In this document: positions 32,031 through 44,480 of the stretch, in pieces
Layout of the letters: each line of letters starts with the position of its first letter
How positions within the stretch are numbered: position 1 is the stretch's first letter
Assembly (NCBI GenBank): GCA_934047225.1
Contig: OW204001.1
Location: 10,214,201 to 10,278,200 of the forward strand
Length of the DNA: 64,000 nt
DNA from: Ypsolopha sequella
Taxonomy: Eukaryota > Arthropoda > Insecta > Lepidoptera > Ypsolophidae
Direction of reading: 5' to 3'
The notes under the pieces: model-generated
Told to the model about the DNA's origin: nothing
Databases searched by the model: none
The model's input: the letters and a program-made list of their open reading frames with translations, nothing else
Made by a program: the position numbers and the translations under genes

Positions 32031-32935
32031 AAATTATATTCGAGAATCTGGGAACCGGGAATTGCGTAAAATATACATTTTAGATAGATTTTCCTCAATT
32101 TCCAACTTTTTCAAAAGTTAGTTCTTGTCAAAAAGGAATATGAAATCGAGCTTACATGTCATCTTGCACTATGCACTTTGGGTTTCCCCAAGCAGGTATA
32201 ATTATGTCGTTTAAAGTATTTTTCCAGTTTGACCTTTTTAACTCGGCCTCAATGGTGCTAGGTCTCAGTGACACAGGATCATTTTAAACGAACTTATTTT
32301 ATATTTTAGGCATAACCTATATCATTATGACTATAACACTATGCTTCACCATCATCCAAATATTAATTTATTTTATAATAATATGCCTTTTTAGTAGGCC
32401 CTGTTTAATATATACAGTTTAAACTTATTCTCTGACAAAGTAAAGGACCTCCTTTTGGAAGATTATTGTAAAATCTTATGCCATGTCCTACGAAAGAGGT
32501 ACTCACTTTGGCAAGTCTGATTTTTGGAAAAGCCAATTTATGTTTATTTCTGGTTTCTTTACAGTGTTGCTCGCCAATCCTCGGATGAAGCTCAATATTT
32601 TTTCTGACATATCTAAGAACTTTGTAAATAATCTCACAAGGAACTTAATATATGACATTAAGGCACCTCTTCCCAGCGTCATCCGAAAATAACTGTATTG
32701 ATAAAGTTATGTGTCTTAAACGATATGTTTAAAAATGATGAAACAAAATTTTTTTTGGATACACTATAAAAAACAACGTTAGTTAAGGAAATTATTCTCG
32801 CGTATAAAAAACAGCACGAAAATATTGGTCAAAGTCAAGCTGTTTTTAGACTAAACTTAAGTAAAATTGGTTGTTTCTTTGAAACCACTTAATGGTATTT
32901 GCATGGTTTTTGCACTAAAATACAAGAAAAATTTT
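32031..32935. other. Noncoding, no gene seen
   Basis: Only chance open frames. Confidence 0.4.
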
Positions 32936-32939
32936 GCTT

Positions 32940-33080
32940 AGAAAAATATTATTTTCTCCTATTTTGCGCTATCCGGAGACCCAGCGACGACGTCGGAATG
33001 TAATGTGACCTGATATGAACTTTATTTCAATATAAGTAGTTTCTGTCGATATTTATACCGACACAGTTCAACTAGGTCCT
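32940..33080 (+). repeat. Copy of the 'cgtaacagccac' repeat family
   Basis: TTTTCTCCTATTTTGCGCTA, a diverged middle, ATTTCAATATAAGTAGTTTC and GATATTTATACCGACACAG. Confidence 0.65.
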
Positions 33081-33110
33081 TGGTGGCTACCTGCCCCTTA
33101 AGGGGCTGCA

Positions 33111-34190
33111 CAATGCAAAAATGCAGTCCTGCTCTAACGCTTTTGTTTTTTAACTGTCTATCCTGCTCTAATCAGATGCCGCGCACGCAAAACTTCAGTT
33201 ATTTTGAAATCGCGGCTATATTAAGACATTTACAATAATTTCTTTATATAATAAAGATGTTTTTTTCCAGCAAGTATCTGCGTGTGTTGGTTTCGTTTCG
33301 ATCGGTTTTGAAATATGGAAACTGAATCGCTTTTTTCGTGAAATTCATGCTTTTTTTTAAAGGTATTATAATTAAAAGAAGATTGAAAGTATGTTTATTT
33401 ATAAAGTGTAATTAATAATTGTCTTGAGTCAAAATACACGCCATATTTTTTTCAAAGTTTAACCATCTACATTGACGGAACTGAATCCAATGCAAAACTG
33501 ATTTGTGGAGCCCCTTAAGCAAGAAGCACAATTGCAATCACAATAAGCAAAATCAAGATTTATTGAATTGTCTCAGTCGAGCAAGCTGGAGTTTCTACTA
33601 AAGATTACATTTTAGCGCAGGTTGGGCAGCAAAAGGTTTGGTTCATGCTATCAAAGACTAACCGGTAAGTAACAGACGTAAATGGGAATGTATTTATTTA
33701 ATAATAACAAGGTGCAGGCATTTTACTCGTTTAAACAATAATTGTGTCGTGTGTGAATAAATAGCTTGTGAATTTGTTTATACAGTTGTAAATTTATATT
33801 ATTATTTACTGTGTACCTCGAGCTATTTCCAGTTGATTTAAATATTGTTGTATATTTTTCCCTGTTTTCCTTTCAGTTTTCTTACGCAGGATTCCTTAAG
33901 GCGATACCAAAAAAAAAATGGGGTTTTTTCGAATCCATTTCCTCCACTATAACAACATCTACGCATTTCATTTTTGGGTAAATGTTTATTGAGTATTTGA
34001 TCACTGAAGGAAAACGTGATTGGATGAAATTTCCTCCATAGAATTTAATTCCGAAAAGACCTCTTAATTGTTTTATTTTTTCCTGTAATTCTGAAATCCT
34101 AACTAATTTCATTGTGAAATTGCATCTAAAATGTGGATATTATGTATTTGTAAAGTCTCCTTGAAAATCTATTTGACAACATTGCTTAGT
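33111..34190. other. Noncoding, no gene seen
   Basis: No coding signal. Open frames at 33882-34112 have no recognisable content. Confidence 0.4.
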
Positions 34191-34194
34191 ACAT

Positions 34195-34860
34195 TTTATA
34201 TTAATAAAAAACCGACTTTTTGCTACATTTCCACGAATCCGTCCCACTTGCACTGAGGGTTTTTTCGCATATGGAGTAACAGGGACGCTAAAATTTTACG
34301 TAGTGCCTTAAGTCATGTAAGAGTACCTACTTACATCATTTATGTTACTCCCGAGGCGGTACGTAAGATTGTTACGTAGGAAAGCCATCCAAATTGAGTT
34401 ACTGGTTTTAGGGGATTCAGTACAGTGTCGAGAAACATCACGAACATTATAATAATTTTTATCAACTAGCCCCATCAGACCCTGTACCACAGAACATATT
34501 AAGGGGGAATATCGTCAAAAGAAGTACCAAATTGAATAAATATACAACAATTTTGGGACCTTATTCTAGATTTTTAGCTATCAGAAACGCGATTGGAGGA
34601 ATTTCATTTGATATAAATAAATATTATTGAAATGAGGTTTAAATTTACACTTTTTTGATATTCTGACTAATTAGGATAGCATACACACTTCAAAAATATT
34701 TACCTAGATGAGTTTTAACAATACCTAACAAACTGGTTATGGAAATTTTAATAGCTATTTTAGTTAATTTTGTATTAAATTAAAACCGACTTTTTGTAAA
34801 TTTTCCCGGATTCCGTCCCTCTCTCGCGGCGGTTCTTTCCGCCTGGAGTAACGGGGACCT
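34195..34860 (-). repeat. Two partial copies of the 10.4-12.1 kb fold-back family
   Basis: 34195-34285 and 34541-34860 both carry AAAACCGACTTTTTG, ...GAATCCGTCCC... and GGAGTAACAGGG/GGAGTAACGGGG. The second is collinear with 11705-12020 (TTGAAATGAGG, GTTTTAACAA, TAGCTATTTTAGTT). Confidence 0.65.
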
Positions 34861-34924
34861 TATAAATTATTATATAATAATAATAATAATAATAATATAA
34901 TTATTATTATAACATAAATTCGGA

Positions 34925-35050
34925 GTGAAAACAGACGCACACAAACATAGACGTATGATGATCTCGGCAGAATTTCGTATTGGTATTCGACCGACTTCAT
35001 CCGAGATCGCCGTACATACGCGTCTATGTGTGCGTGCGCCTGTTTTCGCT
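34925..35050. mobile_element. Small fold-back MITE
   Basis: GTGAAAACAGACGCACACAA and ACATAGACGTATG... face CATACGCGTCTATGTGTG...CGCCTGTTTTCGC around GATCTCGG/CCGAGATC. An inverse copy is at 50143-50258. Confidence 0.7.
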
Positions 35051-35359
35051 AGTTATGCGGAGTAAACCTTCTGTAAGTGGTTATTTTGTGCTAATAGAGG
35101 TATATACCTATTATAGAGAACGCGAGCAAAAGCCTGGTATAATAAATAAAACGTGACGAAAACAAAGAAGCAAGCTATATAAATAACACAATATTTTCAT
35201 ATTTTCCTTCGGATAGTCCTTTTTAGAAATAAAATTAATAAAAGCTGCATGTTGTTAAAATTAAAATAACAATACTCGAAATTTAATGTTCTAGTTAGTA
35301 TTTTTTTTTTCAATTGTATCTACAAAACAAAATAAATACTAAGATTTTATGTTTTAATT

Positions 35360-35490
35360 GTGAAATCCATCGCTTTGAATACTCTAATTATTATAAGAAT
35401 GCATTACAAACCAGAAATCCCTAATTTGAAAATATTCCTCTGGCCAAATTTGTTTTTGATTGATTTCTGGTTTGTAATGCATAAGAAAAT
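35360..35490. repeat. Deleted relative of the tRNA-bearing TIR element
   Basis: GAAATCCATCGCTTTGAATA leads into TGCATTACAAACCAGAAATC, which is answered by GATTTCTGGTTTGTAATGCA at 35461-35480. Confidence 0.7.
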
Positions 35491-35841
35491 AAATACTAAC
35501 CAAACGTGGGCGTGTTTTTTTTTTTTTCAGATAACTGAAATGGATCTCATATCTGAAACAGGACTTGACACCGTTGTTAATTCAGCAACCGATCCTGTGT
35601 TACCGTTTACATTCACAGCTATAGCTTCGGCTCTGAGTATTATATCGGAACCTCTAAACGGTGTGTTCCCAGTGTGGCCTCAAAACTCTAATGTTTCAGG
35701 TTGGTACAAATTTTGGTTGGTTTAATATATATCCTTCATAAGAATATTTATTGGCAAAAAACAGAAAAAAATCGTAACAATCGACATATATATCGCTGGT
35801 TAAAACTAAAAAAGACGTGCAAAAATTTAGTTATGCACACA

Positions 35842-36035
35842 CAATTGATTGGATTTCACCTTGTATAATAATAGATTTTACTTATCATTTTAATCGTATA
35901 TATATTGCTACATAAATTAAATAAACCTTTAACTTTTATTATTTTATTACATATAGTTTTATTAGACCAAATTTGACTCATAAAAAGTGTATTATGTATA
36001 CCTACTGTACAAGATGAACTATTTGAATTTGAATT
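35842..36035 (+). mobile_element. LINE 3' tail in gene C intron 1
   Basis: From TTGATTGGATTTCACCTTG to TTTGAATTTGAATTTGAAC it follows the tail nested at 2763-2965, about 85% alike by eye. Confidence 0.8.
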
Positions 36036-36189
36036 TGAACAAAATAACATAGACTTGACAAATGGAGAGTCATCAGCATTTGCTGACACTGCTGACACTG
36101 TGAGACAGTGTGCTGCACTGGTTTTCAGGAAACCCTGACTCATAAATGGTCAGAGTGAGTTTAGTTAGTATTTATGTATAATAATATTA

Positions 36190-36945
36190 ATAATAATAAC
36201 GTGTACAAAACTTATACGGCTATCAGGGCAATGGCATAACGCAGGGCAGCTTGAGACGAGCTGTTGGGCAGTAGCGACCTCACGGACCCGAACGTGCTCC
36301 GGGGAAGGCCCTGTTCTTCATCTTCGGCTTGCTTTTGTTGGCTGGCCGTAGTAAACAATGACAAGGGATAGATCCCCCACCTCTGGCTTGCCGTGGGAGG
36401 CCGTTCAGAGCGGAGTAACAAGAGCTATACGCTCGAAGGGTGGATGTGAAACGTAAGTGGCTAGTGGCCACGTGATGCTGGAGCCTCAGGGAGCAAATAA
36501 TCTTCGTTTAAAGTCCAGTAACACATCTCCTCCCTTTAGCCGTTTAGAAAATGTCTATCCGTGTGAGCGACCGTTTGGGGGCCCCTTTTAATTAAGTTGG
36601 CGAGTCTCGGCCTACCCGTTTTTCCGTGTTATTAACATAACAGGGCAGGCGCTATAGTTCCTTCCATAGCCCCAGATATCCAGCTCACCAGTACCTTAAC
36701 CCAAAATCCTGGTTTCCTTTGTTTTCATTCCTTACAATAGTTCTACACAGACCGGGAGTTGTTATTGGATGCACTCCTACAGTGCGTACAGGAATATTCG
36801 TCGGTTGGTGTCACATCACATTTGGATTAAATTGTCTAAAGGGCCTCTACGTGTTGGCTTCGGTCTCATGCAAGCTTCCCAAAGGTCCGGGAATACATAG
36901 TCTCTAGATTTGATAAATATATTTATAATAATAATAAATCATTTA
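36190..36945 (+). repeat. LINE 3'-region fragment in gene C intron 1
   Basis: GC-richer block with CCCCCACCTCTGGCTTGCCG, GTGGGAGGCCGTTCAGAGCG and GGCCTCTACGTGTTGGCTTC, ending in a (TAA)n run at 36927-36945. The style is that of a lepidopteran non-LTR 3' region; no clear coding frame remains. Confidence 0.45.
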
Positions 36946-37227
36946 TCATCAGGCATATGTGGCCTATAGATAAATACCTTACAAACTAACATACACCTAT
37001 GTACAGTACATTAATACAAAGTTCAGTTAGTATCTAAATCTTCACTTTGCACTGTCCTGTGGCACTTGTCCGTGGAAGTGACGGAACATCACGTCATGTA
37101 TAAATGGTAAGTCTAACATAACGATGCAGGCAGGTCCAACATTGATAGTGCAGTATGCATAACATGGCCAACGTAAATTCATGCGTATAAAAAAATCTAA
37201 AAGTGACCAATATTCCATTATTTAGAT

Positions 37228-37427
37228 AGCTATTACTTGCCAACTTAATTAGACTCTTTAGATATATAGAGTTGAATAGATCGTAAGTGTCAAGTTAAGT
37301 TGCTATATTACAACTGCAAGTGGAATTATTTACCATACTGTTCTTAGGGTTCCATACCCCTAAATATTGTATGGTAGTACGGAATCCTTTGTGTGCGAGT
37401 TCAACTTACAATTGGCCGGTTTTTTTT
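37228..37427 (-). repeat. 'ggccaagtgcgagt' head segment, touching gene C exon 2 acceptor
   Basis: Matches 50848-51036 throughout (AACTTAATTAGAC, AGATCGTAA...GTCAAGTTAAGTTG, ACTGCAAGTGGAATT, TAGGGTTCC). It ends ATTGGCCGGTTTTTTTTAG, where the last AG is the splice acceptor of exon 2. Confidence 0.8.
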
Positions 37428-38156
37428 AGATGGAGACCACTTTGATTTCATCATCATAGGTGCAGGGACGGCTGGTTGTGTTGTGCTGAACCGGCTTACA
37501 GAAGTCAAAGATTGGAAGGTGCTTCTCATTGAAGCCGGAGGTGATCCACCAATTACTAGTGTTGTAAGAATCTACTTATTAATTTTGTTTTATCAAAGTA
37601 CATAGATGCAATCACAAAAACGTAGCCCTTTTTCACTATAAAGGGGCAACTTCTCCTCTTTTTGCAATGTTTTCATAATTATCATTGGATAATTTTTTAT
37701 ACTTTGTTGTAAAAAAGTTAATTATGCTAAAAAAAAACTAAATAGGTACATAAAATAAAACGATTTCAGATTTAGTTGTTTTTATTGTTAAAACTGATTT
37801 AATAAGTGACATTAACATGGTTAAAAAATCTAGTTCTATCCAACAGGTACCATCTTTATTTAATTTTCCCGCCTACAGCACAGTAGACTGGGCGTTCAAA
37901 GCTGAAGATGATGGAGTTACCAGCCAGGCTCAGAAGAATCAACATCAAATTTTACATGCAGGAAAAATGCTGGGCGGTAGCTCTTCACTGTCCTACACGT
38001 TTTATAACAGGTAACAATCGTAAAGTTGAGTACTTATGATATTATCTGTGGTACTTCTAAATGTATGATATTTCGGGTGATATAAGAAAAGTATACCATC
38101 TGAGTTTTGAATGCGTTTTCTGACTACGTTTGCTTAATTCGTCACTTGAGATATCA

Positions 38157-38210
38157 AATCATTGGTGCAGCGGTAGAGCACCAGGTTTTTGAGTTCGAAT
38201 CCAAGCTTTT
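38157..38210 (+). repeat. tRNA-like remnant
   Basis: TGGTGCAGCGGTAGAGCACCA (D-arm-like) and GAGTTCGAATCC (B box) without an anticodon arm. Probably a decayed SINE in gene C intron 3. Confidence 0.35.
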
Positions 38211-38673
38211 CTTTTTAAATTTTTTATCGGAGTTAGGTTGTACGAAAGTCTTTAAAAAACAAGTGCGACGACTATAACATTCTCTCGCTCGATAATATTG
38301 AACAACTTTCCCATAAAAACATACTGCCCGCAAATTGTTTTCCTTTCCATACTTACTTTAAAAACCTACCGTAAACTTTGTATGGGCAGACCAATTTTTA
38401 TTTTTAGTGCGGTAAATGAAAGCTTTGAGGTCGAATTAAAGATACACTACTTAAATGACTTCGAAATAATAGTACTTTCTCTTATTGACGAAAGAACATT
38501 TTTTTTGTAAATTTCCAAATTAATTGGACCCCTGATCTTACTAATATTGTTTTCAGTCATGGTCTTATTATTGTGGTAATTTAAAAGAAATATTTATCAG
38601 TTATTTAATTTATATATATCCCATATATATATTTGATTTTTCAGTTATTTTACTTACATTTATTTATATACAT

Positions 38674-39132
38674 ATACAGGATGCTTGGTAATTCGACCTA
38701 TTCCTTGTAAGGGGTTATACTAGAGATCATTTCCAATGAATTAAGTCCTATCAACTAGGTGTCGAAAATGAATGGTCTCCGAGCTAAGAAGGTTTTTGTA
38801 TGATTTTTCAAACTTTCAGACTAATAACCAAAAATAAATAATTTGAAAATAACTATTCCTCTCTCAGCACTTATTTATTATATTTCTGATCAATGTTAGA
38901 TGAGTGATCATTTATAAAAAAAACACGTGCCCTGAATTCCCATAATCTCAGAATTAAAAGGTCTTAAGTGGAAAGAAAACCTTTTTTATATTGTAATTTT
39001 TGAAATATTGACGTGTTTTACTTGAAAAAAAAATATCATTTACGACCCATGGTTGATGGGCATTATTTGTTGGAAATGATCCCTAGTATAACCCCTTTAA
39101 AGGAATAGGTCAAATTACCAAGCACCCTGTAT
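38674..39132. mobile_element. MITE with about 60-bp terminal inverted repeats (gene C intron 3)
   Basis: ATACAGGATGCTTGGTAATT, ...GGGGTTATACTAGAGATCAT, ...TTTCCAA at the left is answered on the right by TTGGAAATGATCCCTAGTAT, ...AATTACCAAGCACCCTGTAT. No transposase; 459 bp. Confidence 0.85.
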
Positions 39133-40584
39133 ATCCCAATTATCACCCCGTGAACATTTGATTCAACCTCCGCCATACAAACAATCTTAGATTGACTGGA
39201 CTATTACGTTTTGGTAATTTTTTGTTCTATCGGTAAGTTGTTCTTCATAATATTCATGCATGAAATAACGAAACTTTACTAGAAGAGCTTAACTGACATT
39301 GAACTATTGTCCCGTTATGCCATAAATCACGTTAATTTAAAAACATGTCATTTTATTCAAAAATAGGAAAAACAATCATAAGTTTTGCTTTTGGGAACAC
39401 GTTGAGGATAACAGTCTTTCGGTGTAATAAATTAATAATACATCGTCCCTACATAAATCACTAAAGGGACTTTCAGAGTCGTTTCCATTCAGCTACGTTT
39501 CACCGACAAGTATTACATCCCAACGTGATAAGTGGTGATTCTTTCGCCAAACTTCGGACACAAACATAGACACATTTATTAAAACAAGGTTCCGAAACAA
39601 GCAGACTGAACACAAATGTCCCTACGGAATTTTAACCTGATACCTCTAAAGATTTCAAAAGTAAAGATAAGCCCTTAGCAAGACAGCACGAAAATGTTTG
39701 CACCTTTAAATGGGTGACGCTAACACGTTTTGAATCAATGCTCATCTGAACACAGTAATAGTTGGACGCCTTAACTGCACTTAAGGGGAACGAAAATACA
39801 AACAGAAATAAAATGTCAGCTTTCGGATGATTTTGTTGCAATAATTAAGTTACGTATAGCCATAAAAAAAATACATGTTTTTGGTTGAACTTTAAGGTAT
39901 TCATTTTCCACAAACCACGTTAATCGATTCATATTTGTACTGTCAATGAATTTTTTTGTAACCCTCTATTGCACACTTCTTATCGATTTTGTTTCAGGTA
40001 TCGCTTTCGCGATTTTGTTGGTTTTTTTTTAATAAAATTAGTGTGAATGATATCTATTCATTTTCCAAATACCACGTTATTCGGGTCAAAAAAAGTACCC
40101 CCTTTTTCCAAAAATATGTAAATCCACTGATGCAGTCAGCGGCAGCAAGATATTGTCAGTCTACGCCTAGCGTTGGCGCCCGTAAGACGTGGAACTTGTG
40201 CCCTTTTTTGCAAGCTATAAATATCTCCGAAAACTACTTCAAAACACATTGAAATTAATTTTATAAAGTAATATTTCGAGGAGCATCATATTCCTGCCGT
40301 TAAAAACTCAACAAAATATGCGTATGAGTGATTTAGCTACATCGTGCCATAGTCATAACAACAAAACTGAATGAATTTGGAATGAATTCATACTTTTATG
40401 CGGGAAAATAATATATGTTACTCTAAAAGAATAATTTTGTGATCGTTATTGAAACCCAAATTAATTTACTTATACTTACTGAGATCTGTAACAAAGGTCA
40501 ATGACCTTTTCGTGAAATTACCCTCTAGTATTGGCTCACCATTTCAGGTCCAATAAATGAAGTTTTTTGCAAATTATATAGGTA
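39133..40584. other. Gene C intron 3, noncoding
   Basis: 39285-39370 (GCTTAACTGACATTGAACTA, ...AACAATCATAAGTTTTGCTT) is related to 54460-54565. The stretch is otherwise without recognisable content. Confidence 0.4.
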
Positions 40585-42380
40585 CACTTACTTGGGATAA
40601 ATCGCCAAGCATTTAAAATATAGAAATTTATTTTGAAATATTTACAGTGCATGGCAAAATTATTAGATCGTAGATAATCCTGTCGGTACATGTTCAGGTT
40701 CTGTTACGCAAAATGAAAACAATGAAACTCTTTTAGGATTAATTTGTTATCCCTATGTTTGTCTGTCTGTCCGTTTGTCTAGACAATTTTTTCTGGGTAA
40801 AATTAATAAATACCAATATTAACGGCCCTCTATAGAGCTGTAAAAACATACTTTTGACGTTTTTATTTATATTACGTTTTAGGTTTTTACGTTTTTTTTT
40901 TTTACGTTTTTCATACAAATTTTCTCACTATGAAAATGTAGGGATGAACACTTGAGATAATATTTTGCATTTAAAAGTCAACACAGAAAGGAATTGTTGA
41001 ACAAATAATGTAAAAAATATGAAAATTATGTTGTTCTATTCTAAAGGGATTAATTATCTACTGTTCAATGTGGCGATAGCTTTGTTTCTTTTTTTCCTCG
41101 AATTATTTTTTACTAAGATAACAAATAGTTTAATACAAGGTTTTCCTTAAGAGGTCCCTTTACCCCTGTATTTTTCTTAAAATTCATACAATAGGTATAA
41201 ACCGAATGTGAAGTCTACAGCTTATTTTCTTCATATCCTTTTTCATGAGTATATTCTAGTGATATCTAACTACGTCTCTATACAGCCCAAAAAGCAAAAT
41301 TTGATAAAGTACCATCATAATAGCTGTCAGGATATCGTCAATATTGCCTCGTTTTTACGCAAAGTTTAACAAGTTTGTATATTTTTATCTATACTGGAAA
41401 TAAAAAAGAGAGAAATACAGGCGTCGTTCATGTTAGGATGACTAAGTTTACACACTTTGCTAAGTATAAACAATTACCGTTTCATGGAAAACTGTTTTGA
41501 CCTGAAACCATTTCACAAATTCAATTAACTTATTTTGAATATCTTGTCATCTTGCACTTCTTGATGAGAAATACAATTTCAATAAGTAAAAATACAACTT
41601 TTAGTTAAGAAAACTTATAGTTAAAAGTCTGTTGTATGCATTAACATATTTTTAATTATATTACAATAGTTATAAAATAATTGGCTTATCCGTCATCGTG
41701 ATACCAGCCGTAAATTTCTTAAATAATCTGATATCACGCTTATGGAAAACCCAATTATTTTGAAGATACCATAATATCATTAAAATATGTTTATGCATAT
41801 AGCAAACTTTTAACAATAAATTGTCTTAGCTAAAAGTTGTACTTTACCGTTATAATTATTTCCTAATATTTTGTTACAAATTCGGAGAAATAGCCCTTAA
41901 GAAAACCTTGTATGAAAATATTTGTTATCTTTGTAACAAAGAAAAAAAAAAAAAAAACAAAGCTATCGCCACATTGAACAAACAGTAAATTATTAATCCC
42001 TTTAGAATAGAAAGATATGGTTTTATATTTTTTACATTATTTGTTCTACAGTTCTTTTCTGTGCTTTCTTTCAAACGCAAAATATTATGTGAAGTGTTGA
42101 TCTCTATATTTTCATAAGAAGAAAATTTGTATGAAAAAGTTAAACAAAAGGCCATAAAAACGTTATAACATGTATATTTTACAAGGCTGTAAATATTTGC
42201 ATTTATTGATTTTACCCAGAAAAATTGCCTAGACAAACGGACAAACAGACAAACATAGTGACAACAAATTAATCCTAAAAGAGTTTTGTTTTTTCATTTT
42301 GCGTAAAGGGACCTGAACATTTCAAACTATGATACAAATAAATTTCTATATTTTAAACACTTGGCGATTTATCCCAAGGG
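40585..42380. mobile_element. 1.8-kb fold-back element in gene C intron 3
   Basis: Arms of about 500-570 bp (40585-41160 and 41885-42380) are inverted copies: GGGATAAATCGCCAAGCATT, CTTTTAGGATTAATTTGTTA, TTTGTCTGTCTGTCCGTTTG, TTCAATGTGGCGATAGCTTT, AACAAGGTTTTC-type lines recur inverted. The loop (41160-41885) holds the repeat shared with 23070-23220. No transposase frame. Confidence 0.8.
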
Positions 42381-44029
42381 TAAACAGGTGTCCCAAAAGT
42401 CAACGCTTTCCCTTGGAAGGCTGGTAGGCCAGCTCATGACTGACCAGAATATCAAATTATGACCTCAGCAAAAAATTGGTAGTCTTCGAGATGATGGTAC
42501 TTTTATAAATTCGAATAGATTTTTGAGAGTCAAAGCTAACCAGTTCTAAATTCTAAGAATAAAATTTTTGTTGCGCAAATCTGAATAGTCATGCTATGGA
42601 TAAAGTCAAAAATAAACCTTGAAATGCATCATCAGGAAGAAAAATAAAAACCCAATTTATGAGCAATTTTTTGTAATTAGGTTAGTTCGATACCACACCC
42701 CGAAAAAAAATGTCCTATGTTAGTTTTGCAAATTGTCTTAAATAACGGCTCATCAAATATTGTTTTTCAAATGATCTGGCAATTTCTGTGTATTACTTTT
42801 GAAAAAAAAGTTATTGCTATTTTACTACCAAAGGAGCTGCGTATTTTTTTAAATAATTAGAATTTAGAATGAAAGAGTGGCGGGTAGTAAAAATATTTGA
42901 CGTTCATTAGAAATGCCATTTAACACGCGTTAGAGTGAGATAAATAGTGATGCTATTTAAAATGAGTTGGAATGAGATAGTAACGCAGTTAAACGTGGTT
43001 GAATGAGAGAGGCATAATTGATATAGGCTACAGTGAGATAGATAGTGACGTGGTGCATTCCTTCTGAGAATATTTGTTAGTTTCCACTTTTTGTAATAAC
43101 AACTTTAGTAAAACTTTTTTGTAAAGAAATTTTTGGTCCAATTTATTTTCCCGCAAGTATAAAACCAGCTCAACGGGCGAAAAATATTTAAAGAATGGGT
43201 AATGGTTAAATAAAAATTAACCGTCACGATATTATTATGTATCTCTAAAGGAGTGTCTGAAATGTTCCGAGGGTCAACTGATAAATCAAACACTCAAAAA
43301 ACCACTTTTACCCGACCATAATAAATTTACGTCCCGACGTGATAGCAAGTAGGATCAATGCCGTGTGACGATGATCGAAATACACTAATAAATTAGATAA
43401 AATAAAATACGTATTACTTTTGACCCTGCCTCGTCCACTCTATTCGTATTTTTGCTATGGTGAGGCGAGCTTAGAGACCGGGACGAATTTCCCCCCGCGC
43501 GCTATCGTAAAATAGAATAAGCCACGCCCGGAACTGGTTTTTGTTTTGGCTATGTCATACTCTTAAAAGTTTTGAATTTTTACGACTTTAGTAATCTGAT
43601 CAGTTTGCTGACCGTAGGTAAACAGATTGCGCACTCATAAGTGTGCGCGCGTTGGCATTATGTTAACGCACGCATTCTAAAACAATGCAACATATTTTCT
43701 TTCTTCTTTGGATACCTCTGGTTTAATGTTTCTGTTAAAGAAAGAGCGGCCTGATCCTAATACAGGTATTTATAAACTTAATAGAATAAGAACATTCTGT
43801 TAATAAAAGTTAAGTAAATAGTTAATAGAACATACTGTAAAATCTAAATTCGAATAAAATATTTTGTTTATTTTTTTTGTAGTGGTCAAGTTTTCTAACC
43901 TAGACCACAGAAGCGGTTCATATAAAAAGTGGCGCAAAAGCAATGTCATAATCATCTTTTGGTTGCCAAAGAGCTCTGTTTTCATAAAAAGTTCATTTAA
44001 AAGTGTAAATTGATGACATTAATTTAAAA
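42381..44029. other. Gene C intron 3, noncoding
   Basis: A fragment AACAGGTGTCCCAAAAGTCA at 42385 looks like a transposon terminus. Nothing coding. Confidence 0.4.
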
Positions 44030-44480
44030 AAATATATATCGCTTAAATGGCCACCTCCCGGGTTGATGCATAATTGCGCTCGTTTTATGGCATTTTAAAT
44101 TGTTGCTCATAAAACATCTGGCTATCTGGCTCCAAGTTGGCGATTTCTTTTCCTAACTTATCTTTCAAGACTTGTAAGGTTCGTGGTTTGTTGTGGTAAA
44201 CGAGAAATTTTAAAAAGCCCCAAAGGAAGAAGCCCGGTGCTGTTAGATCTGGCGATCTGGACGGCCAGTTCAAATTTCCAAAACGGGAGATCAACATTTG
44301 TCAAATAAGCAGTAACAATAATTCCACGTTCTTGAAGCGTGTTTCGCTTCATGGCTTGTTAAGAACTAATTTTCTATATATCTACATCATAAATGTTAAA
44401 GCACATCGGCATTTGGTGCCATCTGCAATAATGGCAGCCAATTCAAATTATGACATTACTTTTACCCCACCTTGTACTTA
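44030..44480 (-). pseudogene. Mariner/Tc1-type transposase C-terminal remnant
   Basis: On the minus strand 44297-44090 encodes ISRFGNLNWPSRSPDLTAPG, FFLWGFLKF and PRTLQVLKDKL, the last part of a DDE transposase of the IS630/Tc1/mariner group (W-P-x-R-S-P-D-L holds the second or third catalytic carboxylate region). A frameshift separates it from upstream coding at 44352-44300. Ends carry GGAGGTGGCCATTTAAGCG and a CACCTTGTA-like terminus. Only about 100 codons remain, so inactive. Confidence 0.75.

Noticed and set aside
33882..34112. 76-residue minus-strand open frame
   Set aside because: No recognised motif, no splice context and AT-driven composition.
36212..36471. Ser/Arg-rich open frames on the minus strand
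   Set aside because: They are the antisense of a LINE-like 3' region in the gene C intron.
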